Part shown: piece after piece, positions 44,274 to 54,803 of the stretch
Layout: every line of letters begins with the position of its first letter
How positions within the stretch are numbered: position 1 is the stretch's first letter
Assembly (NCBI RefSeq): GCF_021533835.1
Contig: NZ_JAKFYQ010000002.1
Location: forward strand, 760,374 to 824,373
Source: Synechococcus sp. Nb3U1
GTDB taxonomy: Bacteria > Cyanobacteriota > Cyanobacteriia > Thermostichales > Thermostichaceae
Reading direction: 5' to 3'
DNA length: 64,000 bases
The notes under the pieces: generated by a model
Told to the model about the DNA's origin: nothing
Seen by the model: the letters and a program-made list of their open reading frames with translations, nothing else
Database searches by the model: none
Translations under genes and position numbers: made by a program

Positions 44274-45497
44274 ATGGTGCGGATTCTACGACACACACTT
44301 CTGGCGATGGTTTTGTTCGGTGGAGGCGTCGCAGGTGGGGTCTGGCTATCGTCTCGAGCGGGGCAAGAATGGCTGGAACAGAGTCCCGTGAGCACCTGGA
44401 CGCAACGGGCCACAGAGGAGGTGCAATCCCGTCTGCCCCAGCCTGAATCTCGTTCTGGATCTGCCGATGTTGTCCGGCCTTCCAATTTTATTGCGGTGGT
44501 TGCCGAAGAGGTGGGGCCAGCAGTGGTGCGTATTGATGCCACCCGCACGGTGTCGAGAGTGGCCAACCCTGAATTGTTTAACCAACCCCTGTTCCGCCGT
44601 TTCTTCGGGGATCAGATGCCGCAACTGCCGCAGGAGTTTCAGCGGGAAGGAACGGGATCCGGGTTCATCATCGATGCCAGTGGCCTGATCCTTACCAATG
44701 CTCATGTGGTGGATGGCAGCGAGCGGGTGACGGTGCATTTGCTGGATGGGCGCACCTTTGAGGGGGAAGTGAAGGGTTCGGATCCCGTCACCGATGTGGC
44801 GGTGATCAAAATCAAGGGTGAGGATCTGCCCACTGTGACGCTAGGAGACTCCGACCAAGTGCGACCAGGGGATTGGGCTATCGCCATCGGCAACCCGCTC
44901 GGCCTGGATAACACCGTGACAGCCGGGATCATCAGCGCCGTCGGACGCTCTTCCGGGCAAATTGGGGCCGCCAACAAGCGGGTGGCTTTCCTGCAAACGG
45001 ATGCGGCGATTAACCCCGGCAACTCCGGTGGCCCACTCTTGGATGCGGAGGGGCGTGTGATCGGGGTGAATACGGCCATTTTCCAACGGGCCCAAAGTGT
45101 CGGCTTCTCCATTCCCATCAACCGGGCCATGGAAATCGCTGAGCAGCTCATCCACAATGGCCGCGTTGATCACGCCTTCTTGGGCATTCGTATGATTACC
45201 CTCAACCCGGAAATTGTGGAGCGCCTCAACCGGGATCCCGAGCGCCCCACGACCCTAACCGTGCAAGAGGGAGTTTTGATTGGGCAGGTCATCCCTGGAT
45301 CCCCAGCCGAGCAAATCGGACTGCGGGAGGGAGATGTGATCACCCAGATCAACGGTCAGCCCATCCGCGATGCTGAACAGGTTCAGCAGATGGTAGAGGC
45401 GACCGGTGTGGGCAATGCCCTCAATGTGCAGGTGCTCCGGGACGGACAGGAGCAAAACTTTGAAGTCAGAACCGGGGTACTGCCTGCAGATTCTTAA
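44274..45497 (+). CDS. HtrA/Deg-family serine protease
   Basis: GGGAGGA lies three bases before the ATG at 44274. The 407-residue protein has an N-terminal membrane anchor (about 4-24), a trypsin-like domain and one PDZ domain (about 310-400: GVLIGQVIPGSPAEQIGLRE, GDVITQINGQPI). The catalytic triad is present: LTNAHVVDG (His), DPVTDVAVIK (Asp), and INPGNSGGPL (Ser). It degrades or chaperones damaged envelope proteins in the periplasm or lumen. Cyanobacteria carry HtrA, HhoA and HhoB; the paralogue cannot be named from sequence alone. A hairpin 60 bases later probably ends the transcript. Confidence 0.93.
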   Translation: MVRILRHTLLAMVLFGGGVAGGVWLSSRAGQEWLEQSPVSTWTQRATEEVQSRLPQPESRSGSADVVRPSNFIAVVAEEVGPAVVRIDATRTVSRVANPELFNQPLFRRFFGDQMPQLPQEFQREGTGSGFIIDASGLILTNAHVVDGSERVTVHLLDGRTFEGEVKGSDPVTDVAVIKIKGEDLPTVTLGDSDQVRPGDWAIAIGNPLGLDNTVTAGIISAVGRSSGQIGAANKRVAFLQTDAAINPGNSGGPLLDAEGRVIGVNTAIFQRAQSVGFSIPINRAMEIAEQLIHNGRVDHAFLGIRMITLNPEIVERLNRDPERPTTLTVQEGVLIGQVIPGSPAEQIGLREGDVITQINGQPIRDAEQVQQMVEATGVGNALNVQVLRDGQEQNFEVRTGVLPADS

Positions 45498-45556
45498 GGT
45501 TGATCGGGAGTCGGAGCCCTTTCTTTGTTACTTTTTTGTCACTTTGTTGAGCTGAG

Positions 45557-45585
45557 GCCGGATCTCGAGTGAGATCTGGCTTTAT
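45557..45585 (+). terminator. Possible terminator after htrA-family gene
   Basis: GCCGGATCTC (45557-45566) and GAGATCTGGC (45571-45580) pair with one G-U over ten positions with a 4-base loop. The tail is only TTTAT, so termination may be weak. It lies about 60 bases after the protease stop and 40 before the PPK2 start. Confidence 0.6.
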
Positions 45586-45624
45586 GGAGTTAGTGCTTGC
45601 CCATGAGTTAGTCGGAGTAGCCAC

Positions 45625-46545
45625 GTGACCCCTGAGCCGGATCCCCAACCGATTCCCCTAGCCTCTACCCCTGAAGCAAAACCGATGGCCAAGGGCAAAA
45701 AGAAGCGGCTTAAAACCGCCGGGATCCCTAGATCCACTTTTTTCACGGGGCAGCCTGATCCCAAGCGCCGTAAACTCTCGCAAAAGGATTACGAGCGGGA
45801 GTTGTTTCCTTTGAAAGTGGAGTTGGTGAAGCTGCAATATTGGGTGAAGCACAAAGGCTTAAAGGTGGTGATTATCTTCGAGGGGCGAGATGCCGCTGGC
45901 AAGGGGGGCATGATCACGACATTGACCCAACCCCTCAATCCACGCGGCTGTCGGGTGGTGGCCTTGGGGGTACCGTCGGATCGGGAGCAAACCCAGTGGT
46001 ACTTTCAGCGTTATGTAGCCCATTTACCTGCTGCCGGGGAGATCGTCATTTTCGACCGCAGTTGGTATAACCGGGCTGGGGTTGAGAAGGTGATGGGCTT
46101 TTGCACTGAAGAGGAGTATCAGGAGTTCATGCGCTCCTGCCCCGAGTTTGAGCGAATGCTGGTGCGCTCCGATATTATTTTGTTGAAATACTGGTTTTCC
46201 GTCAGCGATGAGGAACAAGAACGGCGCTTCCAAAAACGGGTGAAGGATCCCCTCAAGCGCTGGAAACTCAGCCCCATGGATATCGAGTCCCGTAACCGTT
46301 GGGTGGAATATTCCCAGGCCAAAGACACCATGCTGGCCCACACCAATATTCCAGAGGCCCCCTGGTTTACGGTGGAAGCCGACGACAAACGCCGCGCTCG
46401 CCTTAACTGCATTCACCACATTCTCAGCAAGATCCCCTACGAAGATCTGATCCCTGAGGCGGTGGAGCTGCCCCCCCGCAAGGAAGGGGAGCATTATCAG
46501 CGCCCACCCCGCAACGAACAGTTCTATGTGCCGTCGGTGTACTGA
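45625..46545 (+). CDS. Polyphosphate kinase 2 (PPK2)
   Basis: The enzyme moves phosphate between polyphosphate and nucleoside diphosphates or monophosphates in the cytoplasm. GTG at 45625 starts a 306-residue protein. A basic, disordered N-terminus (about 1-50) leads to the Walker A motif VVIIFEGRDAAGKGGMITTL (about 81-100), with VIFDRSWYNRAGVEKVMGFC (Walker B / lid, about 140-160) and EEQERRFQKRVKDPLKRWKL. The family fold is complete. The class (polyP-driven NDP or NMP kinase) cannot be fixed from sequence by eye. Confidence 0.93.
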   Translation: MTPEPDPQPIPLASTPEAKPMAKGKKKRLKTAGIPRSTFFTGQPDPKRRKLSQKDYERELFPLKVELVKLQYWVKHKGLKVVIIFEGRDAAGKGGMITTLTQPLNPRGCRVVALGVPSDREQTQWYFQRYVAHLPAAGEIVIFDRSWYNRAGVEKVMGFCTEEEYQEFMRSCPEFERMLVRSDIILLKYWFSVSDEEQERRFQKRVKDPLKRWKLSPMDIESRNRWVEYSQAKDTMLAHTNIPEAPWFTVEADDKRRARLNCIHHILSKIPYEDLIPEAVELPPRKEGEHYQRPPRNEQFYVPSVY

Positions 46546-46594
46546 GTTTTCTCTAACCCCTGTGACACAATAGCCCCAGGAGCGGGGATTGAGC

Positions 46595-48247
46595 ATGGCT
46601 TGGGCAGTCGGGGAAAAGCTCCAAGAGGGGCGCTATCGCATCGAGTCAATTTTGGGGGAGGGGGGTTTTGGCATCACCTACTGTGCCTGGGATAGCTTCC
46701 GGGCTGATCAGGTGGTGATCAAGGCGCTCAACGACAGCATTGCCCGGGATCCTGAGTATCCGCGCTTTCAGCAGAATTTTGTCAACGAAGCCTTGCAATT
46801 GGCTCGTTGCCATCACCCGCATGTGGTCAAAGTCGAGGAGGTAATCTGCGAGGGAGAGTGCTGGTGCATTGTCATGGAGTTTATTCGCGGCCAAACCCTG
46901 CATCAGCTTCTACGTCAAACGGGGCCACTGCCCTTGCCCGAAGCCTTGCGCTTTACCCAAGAAGTGGGATCCGCCCTGAGCACCCTCCACGAGCAAGGGA
47001 TCCTGCATCGGGATGTAAAACCGGCCAACATTATGGTGCGGTCTGAGTCCAAACAGGCGGTGTTGATCGACTTTGGTTTGGCCCGCGGCTTTTCTCAGGG
47101 CACCCTACAGCGGCACACCTCTTATGGTACCGATGGCTATGCCCCCCTGGAGCAGTATGACACCTGGCGGCGTCGAGGGGCGTTTATCGATGTTTATGCC
47201 CTAGCGGCCACCCTCTACACAATGCTGACCGGGATGGTGCCCCTGTGTGCCCCAGTACGAGCCACAGGCCGAGAGCTGGATCCGCCCCAACGGCTGAACC
47301 CCCATATTCCCGACAGGGTGAGCCAAGCGATTGTGCAGGGGATGGCTTTGAAATGGGAGGAACGCCCACAAACGATAGCGGAATGGCTGCAACTGCTCGG
47401 AGAAGAGACTTCTGAAGGGATCCCTGAAGACACCTCTGTCAATGCAATAAGGACAAATGCAATAAGGATAAACGTGGGAGCAGAGGATAAGGGTCAGCCC
47501 CAACCTGGGATCGGGATCCACACCCGTGATCTCGAGGAACTGCAGCAGATCCTGGTGGAAGATGAGTTGGAACAGTTGTTGAGAGAGCATTCTGCTGAGG
47601 AGCTAGAACGCATCGTTGCCTCGCCCACCCCTCCTACGGTGAAAAGGGTCTCTAGGGACTCTGATCCTGGATCCCTTGTGTTCCCAGAGGTGCAGATGGG
47701 GCCAGACTTTGGCCCAATCGGATCCCGTCCGATGGTGCACCCGGTCACTCCCCCCTGGCAAGAATGGGTTGGAGAAGCGGCTCCTGCTTTTCAAGGGTTA
47801 TGGGATCGTCTGCAAGCCGGGCAATGGGGAGAGGCAGATCGCTGGACAACGGCCCTGATGTTGAAATTAAGCGGGCGCTCCCAGACGGGCTACTTTACCC
47901 TCGAAGACATTCAGGCTTTTCCCTGCCGGATGCTGCGGCTGATCGATCAGTTTTGGATGCAGTCTAGTCTGGGACACTTCGGCTTCAGTGTGCAAAAACA
48001 ACTGTGGCAGGGGCTAGACAACAGCGGGGTATTCCCCAGCTCCCGGCCCCGCGAAGAACAGATGGCGGAAAAAGTAGGGTGGTGGGTACAGGGCTACTGG
48101 CTGGGGTATGGCGAGTTAAAAAACCACCTTCAGGCGCCCAAAGGGCATTTACCCGTCGGGTTCTTCTGGGGCTACGCTGGAGGGTTGCGCTCAGCTCTGT
48201 TGCTGTTGGATCGGGCAGTGCTGCAAAAAATGAATGCCTGTCTTTAA
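46595..48247 (+). CDS. Ser/Thr protein kinase with C-terminal GUN4 domain
   Basis: ATG at 46595 follows GGGGA about 8 bases ahead; a TTG at 46589 is the alternative. The kinase (about 8-270) has the glycine loop LGEGGFGITYCAWD, the VVIKALN lysine, HRDVKPANIMV, DFGLARG and the bacterial APLEQY activation-segment end, so it should be active. A low-complexity linker (about 275-385) is followed by a GUN4 domain (about 400-550: FTLEDIQAFPCRMLRLIDQFW, LGHFGFSVQKQLW). GUN4 binds protoporphyrin and Mg-protoporphyrin and stimulates Mg-chelatase. I infer phosphorylation regulated by tetrapyrrole. No transmembrane helix is obvious. Confidence 0.9.
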   Translation: MAWAVGEKLQEGRYRIESILGEGGFGITYCAWDSFRADQVVIKALNDSIARDPEYPRFQQNFVNEALQLARCHHPHVVKVEEVICEGECWCIVMEFIRGQTLHQLLRQTGPLPLPEALRFTQEVGSALSTLHEQGILHRDVKPANIMVRSESKQAVLIDFGLARGFSQGTLQRHTSYGTDGYAPLEQYDTWRRRGAFIDVYALAATLYTMLTGMVPLCAPVRATGRELDPPQRLNPHIPDRVSQAIVQGMALKWEERPQTIAEWLQLLGEETSEGIPEDTSVNAIRTNAIRINVGAEDKGQPQPGIGIHTRDLEELQQILVEDELEQLLREHSAEELERIVASPTPPTVKRVSRDSDPGSLVFPEVQMGPDFGPIGSRPMVHPVTPPWQEWVGEAAPAFQGLWDRLQAGQWGEADRWTTALMLKLSGRSQTGYFTLEDIQAFPCRMLRLIDQFWMQSSLGHFGFSVQKQLWQGLDNSGVFPSSRPREEQMAEKVGWWVQGYWLGYGELKNHLQAPKGHLPVGFFWGYAGGLRSALLLLDRAVLQKMNACL

Positions 48248-48474
48248 TAGAAATTGGCTATCCCATCGAATACAGAAGATGCGGCTGGGATCCTTTCTGG
48301 ACAGGCATGATCACCTCCTTTTTGGCTGAACTTATCGGATGGATTACGCCCCAATGTTAGCAGTTTGACTCCAACAGTTTGTATCATCCGCTAGGCTGAC
48401 TGTACGAGGCGTACAGCAGCGCCAAGGCCCTGACTGTGCCTGGATTCCTACTGTGTCGGACTGGAGACAGCCCT

Positions 48475-51249
48475 ATGCCAAGCTCGGCCCCCATCACCTT
48501 GCCTTCTACCCAATGGCACGCTTTGCCGGAACAGGAAGTGATTCAGCAAGTCGTCGGCACATCGGGATCCTCCTCCCTGCTTGCGGAAACGGGCTTACCC
48601 CTATCCCTGGTGGCGGAGCGACAGGAGCAATACGGCCCCAACGAGCTGAAGGCCAAGGCGGCTACTCCTGCCTGGATGCGCTTTCTGTTGCAGTTCAACC
48701 AGTCGCTGCTCTACATCCTGATGGTGGCGGGCACGATCAAAGCCTTTCTGGGATCCTGGCGCAACGCCATCGTCATTTGGGCGGTGGTGCTGATCAACGC
48801 CATCATCGGCTACATCCAAGAGGCCAAAGCAGAAGAGGCCATCTCCGCTCTGGCCCAGTCGGTCACCACCGAAGCCACCGTGATGCGGGGAGGGCAAAAG
48901 CTGAAAATACCCTCGCGGGAGCTGGTGCCGGGGGATATCGTGCTGTTGGCCTCGGGGGATAAAGTGCCTGCAGACCTGCGCCTGTTGAGCGTGCGCAATC
49001 TACAGGTGGATGAATCCGCCCTCACCGGCGAATCGGTACCGGTAGAAAAGCAGACGGGATCCCTGCCGGAAGATACCCCCCTTGCTGATCGACAGAACAT
49101 GGCCTATGCCGGTAGCTTTGTCACCTTTGGTCAGGGTACGGGCTTGGTGGTGGCCATTGGCAACGAGACCCAGACGGGTCGTATCTCGGGGTTGATCGAA
49201 AAGGGAGGATCCCTGGAAACCCCTCTGACACGCAAGTTCGAGCAATTCAGCCTGATGCTGCTCAGGATCATCCTCACCCTAGCTGCAGTCACCTTTGCGG
49301 TTGGGCTGGTGCAGGGGCAAGGTGCAGTGGCGATGTTTGAGGCGGCGGTGGCCTTGGCAGTGAGTGCCATTCCCGAAGGCTTGCCTGCTGTGGTGACTGT
49401 GACTCTGGCGATCGGGGTCTCGCGGATGGCACAACGACATGCCATCATTCGCAAACTACCGGCGGTGGAAACCCTAGGTAGTGCAACGGTGATCTGCTCT
49501 GACAAAACTGGCACCCTGACGGAAAACCAAATGACCGTACAGGCCATCTACGCCGGGGGTGAGCGGTTTCGGGTAACCGGCACAGGCTACAGTCCGCAGG
49601 GCCAGATTCTCCGCTCCCCTGCCGATAGCGAGGCCGCCGCTCCAGTAGATCCACAGGCTCTGCCCGCGTTGAAAACCTGTCTGTTGGCGGGATCCCTCTG
49701 TAACGATACACGACTGAAACTCAAGGATAACGGCCAACTAGAGGTAGTAGGGGATCCCACTGAAGCGGCCCTGATCGTGGTGGGGCAAAAGGTGAACATG
49801 GAAGTGGAGGAACTGCACCGTCGCTATCCCCGCCTCGACAGCATCCCCTTCGAGTCCGAGTTTCAATACATGGCCAGCCTGAATCGACTTGGGCCAGATG
49901 AGCACTGTATTTATGTGAAGGGATCCCTTGAAGCCCTGCTCAGTCGCTGCCAAACAGAGCTAGATGCACAGAGGGAACTCCGGCCCATTGAAGGGGAGCG
50001 GATCTGGCAACAGGCGGATCATTTGGCTCGACAGGGATTGCGGGTTCTGGCCTTTGCCCAGAAGGTTGTTCCCAGCAGCCAGGAGAAACTCGAACATGCA
50101 GATATCGAATCTGGCCTCACCTTTCTCGGGTTGCAAGGGATGATCGATCCGCCCCGGCAAGAAGCTATCGCAGCCGTTCGTTCCTGTCAGTCTGCCGGGA
50201 TCCAAGTGAAGATGATCACCGGTGACCATGTTCTCACTGCCCAAGCGATTGCCGAACAGATGGGCCTGGGGGCAGGGCAGGCGATACAAGCTTACAGTGG
50301 ACGGGACCTAGAGCAGTTCAGCCCAGAAGAGTTTGTCGATGCGGCCAATCAGGGATCCGTCTTTGCGCGGGTGATCCCTGAGCAAAAACTGCGCCTAGTG
50401 GAGGCGTTGCAGTCGCGGGGGCAAATCGTGGCCATGACCGGAGATGGGGTTAACGATGCGCCCGCCCTCAAACAAGCGGATGTGGGCATTGCCATGGGGC
50501 GGGGCGGCACCGAAGTGGCCAAAGCCGCAGCCGACATGATCTTGACGGATGACAATTTTGCCTCCATCGAAGCAGCCGTGGAGGAGGGGCGTACCGTCTA
50601 CAACAACCTTCTCAAAGCCATCGCTTTCATCCTGCCGGTGAATGGGGGGGAATCCATGACGATCCTGCTCAGTGTGCTCTTGGGCCGCGAGCTGCCGATT
50701 TTGGCGATTCAGGTGTTGTGGCTGAACATGATCAACTCCATCACCATGACGGTGCCCCTGTCCTTCGAACCGAATACAGGCCGCGAAATGCTCCGCCCGC
50801 CCCGGGATCCGAAGGCCAATTTGCTCTCCCCCAGGCTGTTGCAACGGATTCTCTTGGTCTCGGTGTTTAACTGGATCCTGATTTTCGGTATCTTCGAGTA
50901 CATCGAACAAACCACCGGCAATATCGATCTCGCCCGTACGATGGCCATTCAAGCCTTGGTGATGGGGCGAATCTTCTATTTGCTCAGCCTGAGCCAGGCA
51001 ATTCCAACTCTGTTGGGCCGGGGGCGCGCCAGCCAACTGGAGCGCCATGAACGTTTGATGGATACGGCAGCCATCGCCATCGGTATTGGGGGGGCGATTC
51101 TGTTACAAATCCTGTTCAGCCAGTGGGGCCTGTTCAACATCATCTTCGATACGGCACCGCTGTCTTGGGAACAATGGAGCCTTTGTCTGTTGGTGGGTCT
51201 GCCGATGATTTTTGTCTCGGTGGTGGCCAATCGCCTGGATCCCAATTAA
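48475..51249 (+). CDS. P2-type cation-transporting P-type ATPase
   Basis: ATG at 48475 follows GGAG 9 bases ahead. The 924-residue protein has the P-type order: N-terminal A-domain with TGES, transmembrane pair, [20 protein letters not shown] (cation site helix 4), [15 protein letters not shown] with the phosphorylated Asp, KxSxE-like nucleotide loop, and hinge [20 protein letters not shown]. Helices near the C-terminus include [18 protein letters not shown]. The sequence is of the P2A/PacL-like class that moves Ca2+, or Na+ in related proteins. The ion cannot be settled here. It stands alone between the kinase gene and an OYE gene. Confidence 0.92.
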   Translation: MPSSAPITLPSTQWHALPEQEVIQQVVGTSGSSSLLAETGLPLSLVAERQEQYGPNELKAKAATPAWMRFLLQFNQSLLYILMVAGTIKAFLGSWRNAIVIWAVVLINAIIGYIQEAKAEEAISALAQSVTTEATVMRGGQKLKIPSRELVPGDIVLLASGDKVPADLRLLSVRNLQVDESALTGESVPVEKQTGSLPEDTPLADRQNMAYAGSFVTFGQGTGLVVAIGNETQTGRISGLIEKGGSLETPLTRKFEQFSLMLLRIILTLAAVTFAVGLVQGQGAVAMFEAAVALAVSAIPEGLPAVVTVTLAIGVSRMAQRHAIIRKLPAVETLGSATVICSDKTGTLTENQMTVQAIYAGGERFRVTGTGYSPQGQILRSPADSEAAAPVDPQALPALKTCLLAGSLCNDTRLKLKDNGQLEVVGDPTEAALIVVGQKVNMEVEELHRRYPRLDSIPFESEFQYMASLNRLGPDEHCIYVKGSLEALLSRCQTELDAQRELRPIEGERIWQQADHLARQGLRVLAFAQKVVPSSQEKLEHADIESGLTFLGLQGMIDPPRQEAIAAVRSCQSAGIQVKMITGDHVLTAQAIAEQMGLGAGQAIQAYSGRDLEQFSPEEFVDAANQGSVFARVIPEQKLRLVEALQSRGQIVAMTGDGVNDAPALKQADVGIAMGRGGTEVAKAAADMILTDDNFASIEAAVEEGRTVYNNLLKAIAFILPVNGGESMTILLSVLLGRELPILAIQVLWLNMINSITMTVPLSFEPNTGREMLRPPRDPKANLLSPRLLQRILLVSVFNWILIFGIFEYIEQTTGNIDLARTMAIQALVMGRIFYLLSLSQAIPTLLGRGRASQLERHERLMDTAAIAIGIGGAILLQILFSQWGLFNIIFDTAPLSWEQWSLCLLVGLPMIFVSVVANRLDPN

Positions 51250-51398
51250 ATATAAACAAGTGCCTAGGGCTGTCATTGCAGGTTTTGATGACGGCGCCTC
51301 CCATCTGAGAAACCCTGAGGAGGGGATCCCTTGCTACAGCTTTGGCTCACTGCTGCCCGCTATACTGCAGGGCTGTGTTGTGGAAGCAAGTCAGTCCT

Positions 51399-52523
51399 AT
51401 GGTCAGCCCCGATCTGTTTACGCCCTTCCAGATGGGAGCCGTGCCCTTGCCCAACCGCATCGTTATGGCTGCCCTGACACGGTGCCGAGCTGGGGCAGGC
51501 AACGTTCCTACTCCCTTAAACGCCCTCTATTACAGTCAACGGGCTAGTGCCGGATTGATCATTGCCGAGGCCACTCAAGTGTCCCCTCAGGGGGCAGGGT
51601 ATCCTCGCACACCGGGCATTTATAGTGAAGCCCAGGTGGCAGGGTGGCGACAGGTAACGACAGCGGTTCACCAGGCAGGAGGACGCATCTTCCTGCAACT
51701 GTGGCATGTGGGGCGGCTATCTCATCCACTGTTGCAAGAACAAGGCCAATGGCCCGTTGCGCCTTCAGCCATTGCCGCTAGAGGCCATGTCACCTTGGCC
51801 GATGGCAGTCATCATCCTTATGTCACCCCACACCCCTTAGAAACTGAAGAAATTGCCCAGATTATTGCAGACTTTCGCAAAGGAGCCGAAAATGCTCGCC
51901 GGGCTGGGTTTGACGGTATTGAGCTTCACGCCGCTTTTGGCTATCTTTTCGACCAATTTCTGCAAGACAACAGCAACCATCGCACCGATGTCTATGGCGG
52001 TTCTTTGGAAAATCGGGCTCGCTTTCTGCTGGAAGTCACCGAAGCTGTGATCGGGGTTTGGGGCGCTGGACGAGTGGGGATTAAACTGTCTCCAAGCAAC
52101 ACTCACCACAACATGGCGGATTCCGATCCGGTTCGCACCTTTAGCTATGTGGTGGAACAACTGAATCGCTTTGCGCTCTCCCATTTGCAAATTATGGAGA
52201 CCGGTGAATCGGATTTGCGCCACGGGGCCACTCCCATCCCAACCGCGATCTTTCGCCCTCTCTATCGAGGCAATTTGATGGTGAATGGCGGCTACGACTA
52301 CGAGAAAGCAACTCGGGTTTTGGCTTGTCAAGAGGCAGATCTTGTCTCGTTTGGGCGACTTTTTATTGCCAATCCTGACCTGCCACAACGCTTTGTCCAG
52401 GGATCCCCGCTGAATCCTGTGGATCGCTCCACCTACTATACTGAGGGGCCAAAGGGTTATACCGATTACCCAACCCTGAATCCACTGAATCCAATAAAAG
52501 CAGAAGTTGCCTTTAGCTCCTGA
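51399..52523 (+). CDS. Old yellow enzyme-type alkene reductase
   Basis: A 374-residue FMN enzyme that reduces activated C=C bonds with NADPH. MVSPDLFTPFQMGAVPLPNR at 51399 is the typical start; the frame to 51342 has no family support. Motifs are VMAALTRCRA, IFLQLWHVGRLSHP (FMN-binding), DGIELHAAFGYLFDQFLQD, RTDVYGGSLENRARFLLEV and the C-terminal VNGGYDYEKATRVLACQEAD. The active-site His pair is replaced in part (FDGIELHAAFG carries one). NemA-type and morphinone-reductase-like members are the closest I can recall. Physiological substrate unknown. Confidence 0.92.
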   Translation: MVSPDLFTPFQMGAVPLPNRIVMAALTRCRAGAGNVPTPLNALYYSQRASAGLIIAEATQVSPQGAGYPRTPGIYSEAQVAGWRQVTTAVHQAGGRIFLQLWHVGRLSHPLLQEQGQWPVAPSAIAARGHVTLADGSHHPYVTPHPLETEEIAQIIADFRKGAENARRAGFDGIELHAAFGYLFDQFLQDNSNHRTDVYGGSLENRARFLLEVTEAVIGVWGAGRVGIKLSPSNTHHNMADSDPVRTFSYVVEQLNRFALSHLQIMETGESDLRHGATPIPTAIFRPLYRGNLMVNGGYDYEKATRVLACQEADLVSFGRLFIANPDLPQRFVQGSPLNPVDRSTYYTEGPKGYTDYPTLNPLNPIKAEVAFSS

Positions 52524-52706
52524 CCTCTTTTGTGCTAGATCACCGTTTGACAAGAGCAGGAACGCCAGCTCACAAGAATCTTTCCCCTCTGGTCTCCTGC
52601 TTCAAGCAAGAGCAGGAAAACTTGTCCTCAAAAATGGTTCAGACTTTTGGTTGCAGAAGTACATTCGGGGGCTATGATTTTAGAGAAGGATGTAGGACAT
52701 TAAAAA

Positions 52707-53159
52707 ATGTCGGATATACCACCACAACCTTTAACCGGCAAAGCTCTGCTACAGAAGGTCGAAGCTCTGGGGCATCTTCCGCGCCGGGAAACGGCGAAGC
52801 GATGTGGCTATGTAACCCTAACCAAGACCAACAAGCCTCGTGTCAACTTAAATGAGTTTTATGATGCGGTGTTGGCGGCAAAAGGTCTGAGTCTCACTCC
52901 AGGTTCCAGCCGGGACAAGCGGGGGCGTGAGCCAACCTTTCGGGTCAGTGTTCACAAAAATGGCCAACTGATCATTGGGGCGGCTTACACCGAAAAAATG
53001 CAGCTTAATCCGGGTGATGAGTTTGAGATTCAGCTGGGTTACAAGCACATTCATCTCAAGCAAGTCTTGAATGGTCAGGTGATGGAGGAGACAACCACAA
53101 CGGAAGAAGCTCCTCCCAAAGCGACCCGAGGCCGCAAGAAAAAAATGCCTGAGGCTTAA
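52707..53159 (+). CDS. AbrB-like transcriptional regulator, cyAbrB
   Basis: A 150-residue DNA-binding protein of the cyanobacteria-specific AbrB group. The first part (PLTGKALLQKVEALGHLPRR) is characteristic. It is followed by GYVTLTKTNKPRVNLNEFYD and the AbrB-type beta segment FRVSVHKNGQLIIGAAYTEK with GDEFEIQLGYKHIHLKQV. The tail is basic, TRGRKKKMPEA. cyAbrB proteins coordinate nitrogen, carbon and secondary-metabolite genes. Start ATG at 52707. It is unlinked to any obvious target here. Confidence 0.92.
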   Translation: MSDIPPQPLTGKALLQKVEALGHLPRRETAKRCGYVTLTKTNKPRVNLNEFYDAVLAAKGLSLTPGSSRDKRGREPTFRVSVHKNGQLIIGAAYTEKMQLNPGDEFEIQLGYKHIHLKQVLNGQVMEETTTTEEAPPKATRGRKKKMPEA

Positions 53160-53292
53160 GCTTCTTTGGGCTGGGCAGCATTAGGCCAGACGGAAAACTG
53201 TCACTGAGCCGCTCCCCTCACTCTTCACCCTCTTTAAGATTGGATCCAAAGGCTAGGTTCATTCACTCCGTTGATCCTAGATAGGGATCCTT

Positions 53293-54684
53293 ATGCAGCA
53301 AACGGTTCAACCTCCGATTCAGTTTTTGCCGCCGCGATTGACCCCGTGGGTAGTGAATTTCGCCCAAACCTGTTTACCCTTTTGGCTGCGATTCTCCAAA
53401 GGGATCCCTCGGGTTGAGGTGGAGGGCGGCGAGCGCTTGGTTGAGCTCTATGAGCAATTTGAAGCAGGCAAAGTTCGTTTGTTGGTGGCGTTTCGTCATC
53501 CTACTCTCGACGATCCCCCCTGCTTGATGTATCTGTTTTCCCATCTTTTGCCGTGGGTGGCGAGACAACAGGGGATCCGCTTTCGGCGCCGTCCTCATGT
53601 TTTGTTCGTCTATGATCGGGGTTTGCCTTTGTGGTTGGGATCCCTAGCCGCTTGGGGGTTACCCCGTTTGGGAGGGATCCCGATTTTGCGGGGGCGGTTG
53701 GATCGCGCTGGTCTCAAAAGTTCTCGTGAGCAGTTTGTGTCGGGGCAGTATCCCTTGGCGGTGGCTCCCGAGGGGGCGGTGAATGGCCTGAGTGGTTTTC
53801 TTAACCCCCTAGAACCGGGAGTGGCGCAGATGGGCTTTTGGGCCGTAGAAGATCTGCACAAAGCAGAGCGTCCAGAGCAGGTTCTGATCCTACCCGTGGG
53901 CATTCGCTACCACTACCTGAGGGATCCCAGCTCAGCTTTAGCTCAGTTGCTCAGCCGTATGGAGGCCGACTGCAAGCTCCCCCCCTTGAGGGACTCCCGT
54001 ACCGGACAGGATTACCTGTTGGCTCGCATTATGCGCCTAGGAGAACATCTGATCGAGGTGATGCAGCCTTTCTATCAGCGCTTTTATGTCCCGGTTTTGC
54101 CCCCTACTGAGGTGACCAAGACTGCTGCTGTCGAGGGTGAGGCGGATTTGTTAACTCGTCTACAGGCCCTATCGGATCTGGCCCTGCGAGTGGCAGAACA
54201 ACATTTTGGCCTGCAGCCGCAAGGGGATTTAATCGAACGGCGACACCGCATTGAGCAGGCGGGATGGGCTTGGATTTATCGAGAAGATATCGCCGATATT
54301 CCCTCCCTTTCTGCCTTGGAGCGGGGTTTGGCCAATCGAGTTGCTTCTGAGGCTAGTTTTCACCTCTGGCACATGCGCCTGGTGGAAACTCTGATGGTGT
54401 TTGCGGTGCGGCCGGTACCGGAACAGCCCAGCCTACAAGGATTGGCAGAAACGGCTCTGCGCCTCTGGAGCCTATTGGCCTGGATCAAGGGGGAAAACCC
54501 CGTCGAGTTGGCTCCCCCCCGTTTGGGGCCTCGGTTAGCCCGCTTCAGCATTGGGGATCCCCTCTCGGTTTCAGAGCGCTGGCCCCTTTACCAAGCCAAC
54601 CGCCGCCATGCGGTACAAACCCTGACCCAAGATTTGCAAACGGAAATGGAGCGACTCCTGAAAGGGAAACCCCACCCGCAATGA
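53293..54684 (+). CDS. PlsC-type 1-acylglycerol-3-phosphate acyltransferase-like protein
   Basis: The 463-residue protein has the HX4D acyltransferase box at FRHPTLDDP (His near residue 68) and the second box at APEGAVNG (near 158). The rest contains LLPWVARQQGIRFRRRPHVL and LPVGIRYHYL. In the usual family the enzyme adds an acyl chain to lysophosphatidic acid. The C-terminal 200 residues have no counterpart in the 250-residue single-domain PlsC that I remember, so a different acceptor is possible. Kinase gene follows on the same strand by 119 bases. Confidence 0.85.
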   Translation: MQQTVQPPIQFLPPRLTPWVVNFAQTCLPFWLRFSKGIPRVEVEGGERLVELYEQFEAGKVRLLVAFRHPTLDDPPCLMYLFSHLLPWVARQQGIRFRRRPHVLFVYDRGLPLWLGSLAAWGLPRLGGIPILRGRLDRAGLKSSREQFVSGQYPLAVAPEGAVNGLSGFLNPLEPGVAQMGFWAVEDLHKAERPEQVLILPVGIRYHYLRDPSSALAQLLSRMEADCKLPPLRDSRTGQDYLLARIMRLGEHLIEVMQPFYQRFYVPVLPPTEVTKTAAVEGEADLLTRLQALSDLALRVAEQHFGLQPQGDLIERRHRIEQAGWAWIYREDIADIPSLSALERGLANRVASEASFHLWHMRLVETLMVFAVRPVPEQPSLQGLAETALRLWSLLAWIKGENPVELAPPRLGPRLARFSIGDPLSVSERWPLYQANRRHAVQTLTQDLQTEMERLLKGKPHPQ

Positions 54685-54803
54685 GAATGAGATCGTAAAA
54701 TCTCCACCCATCTTGGGGGAAAATGCTGCGATCTGCGGCCCCCCTGATGTCAGGGTTCCCGGACAGGGATTAAACTGCTGCACATTCCCCTCTGGCTTGG
54801 GTT

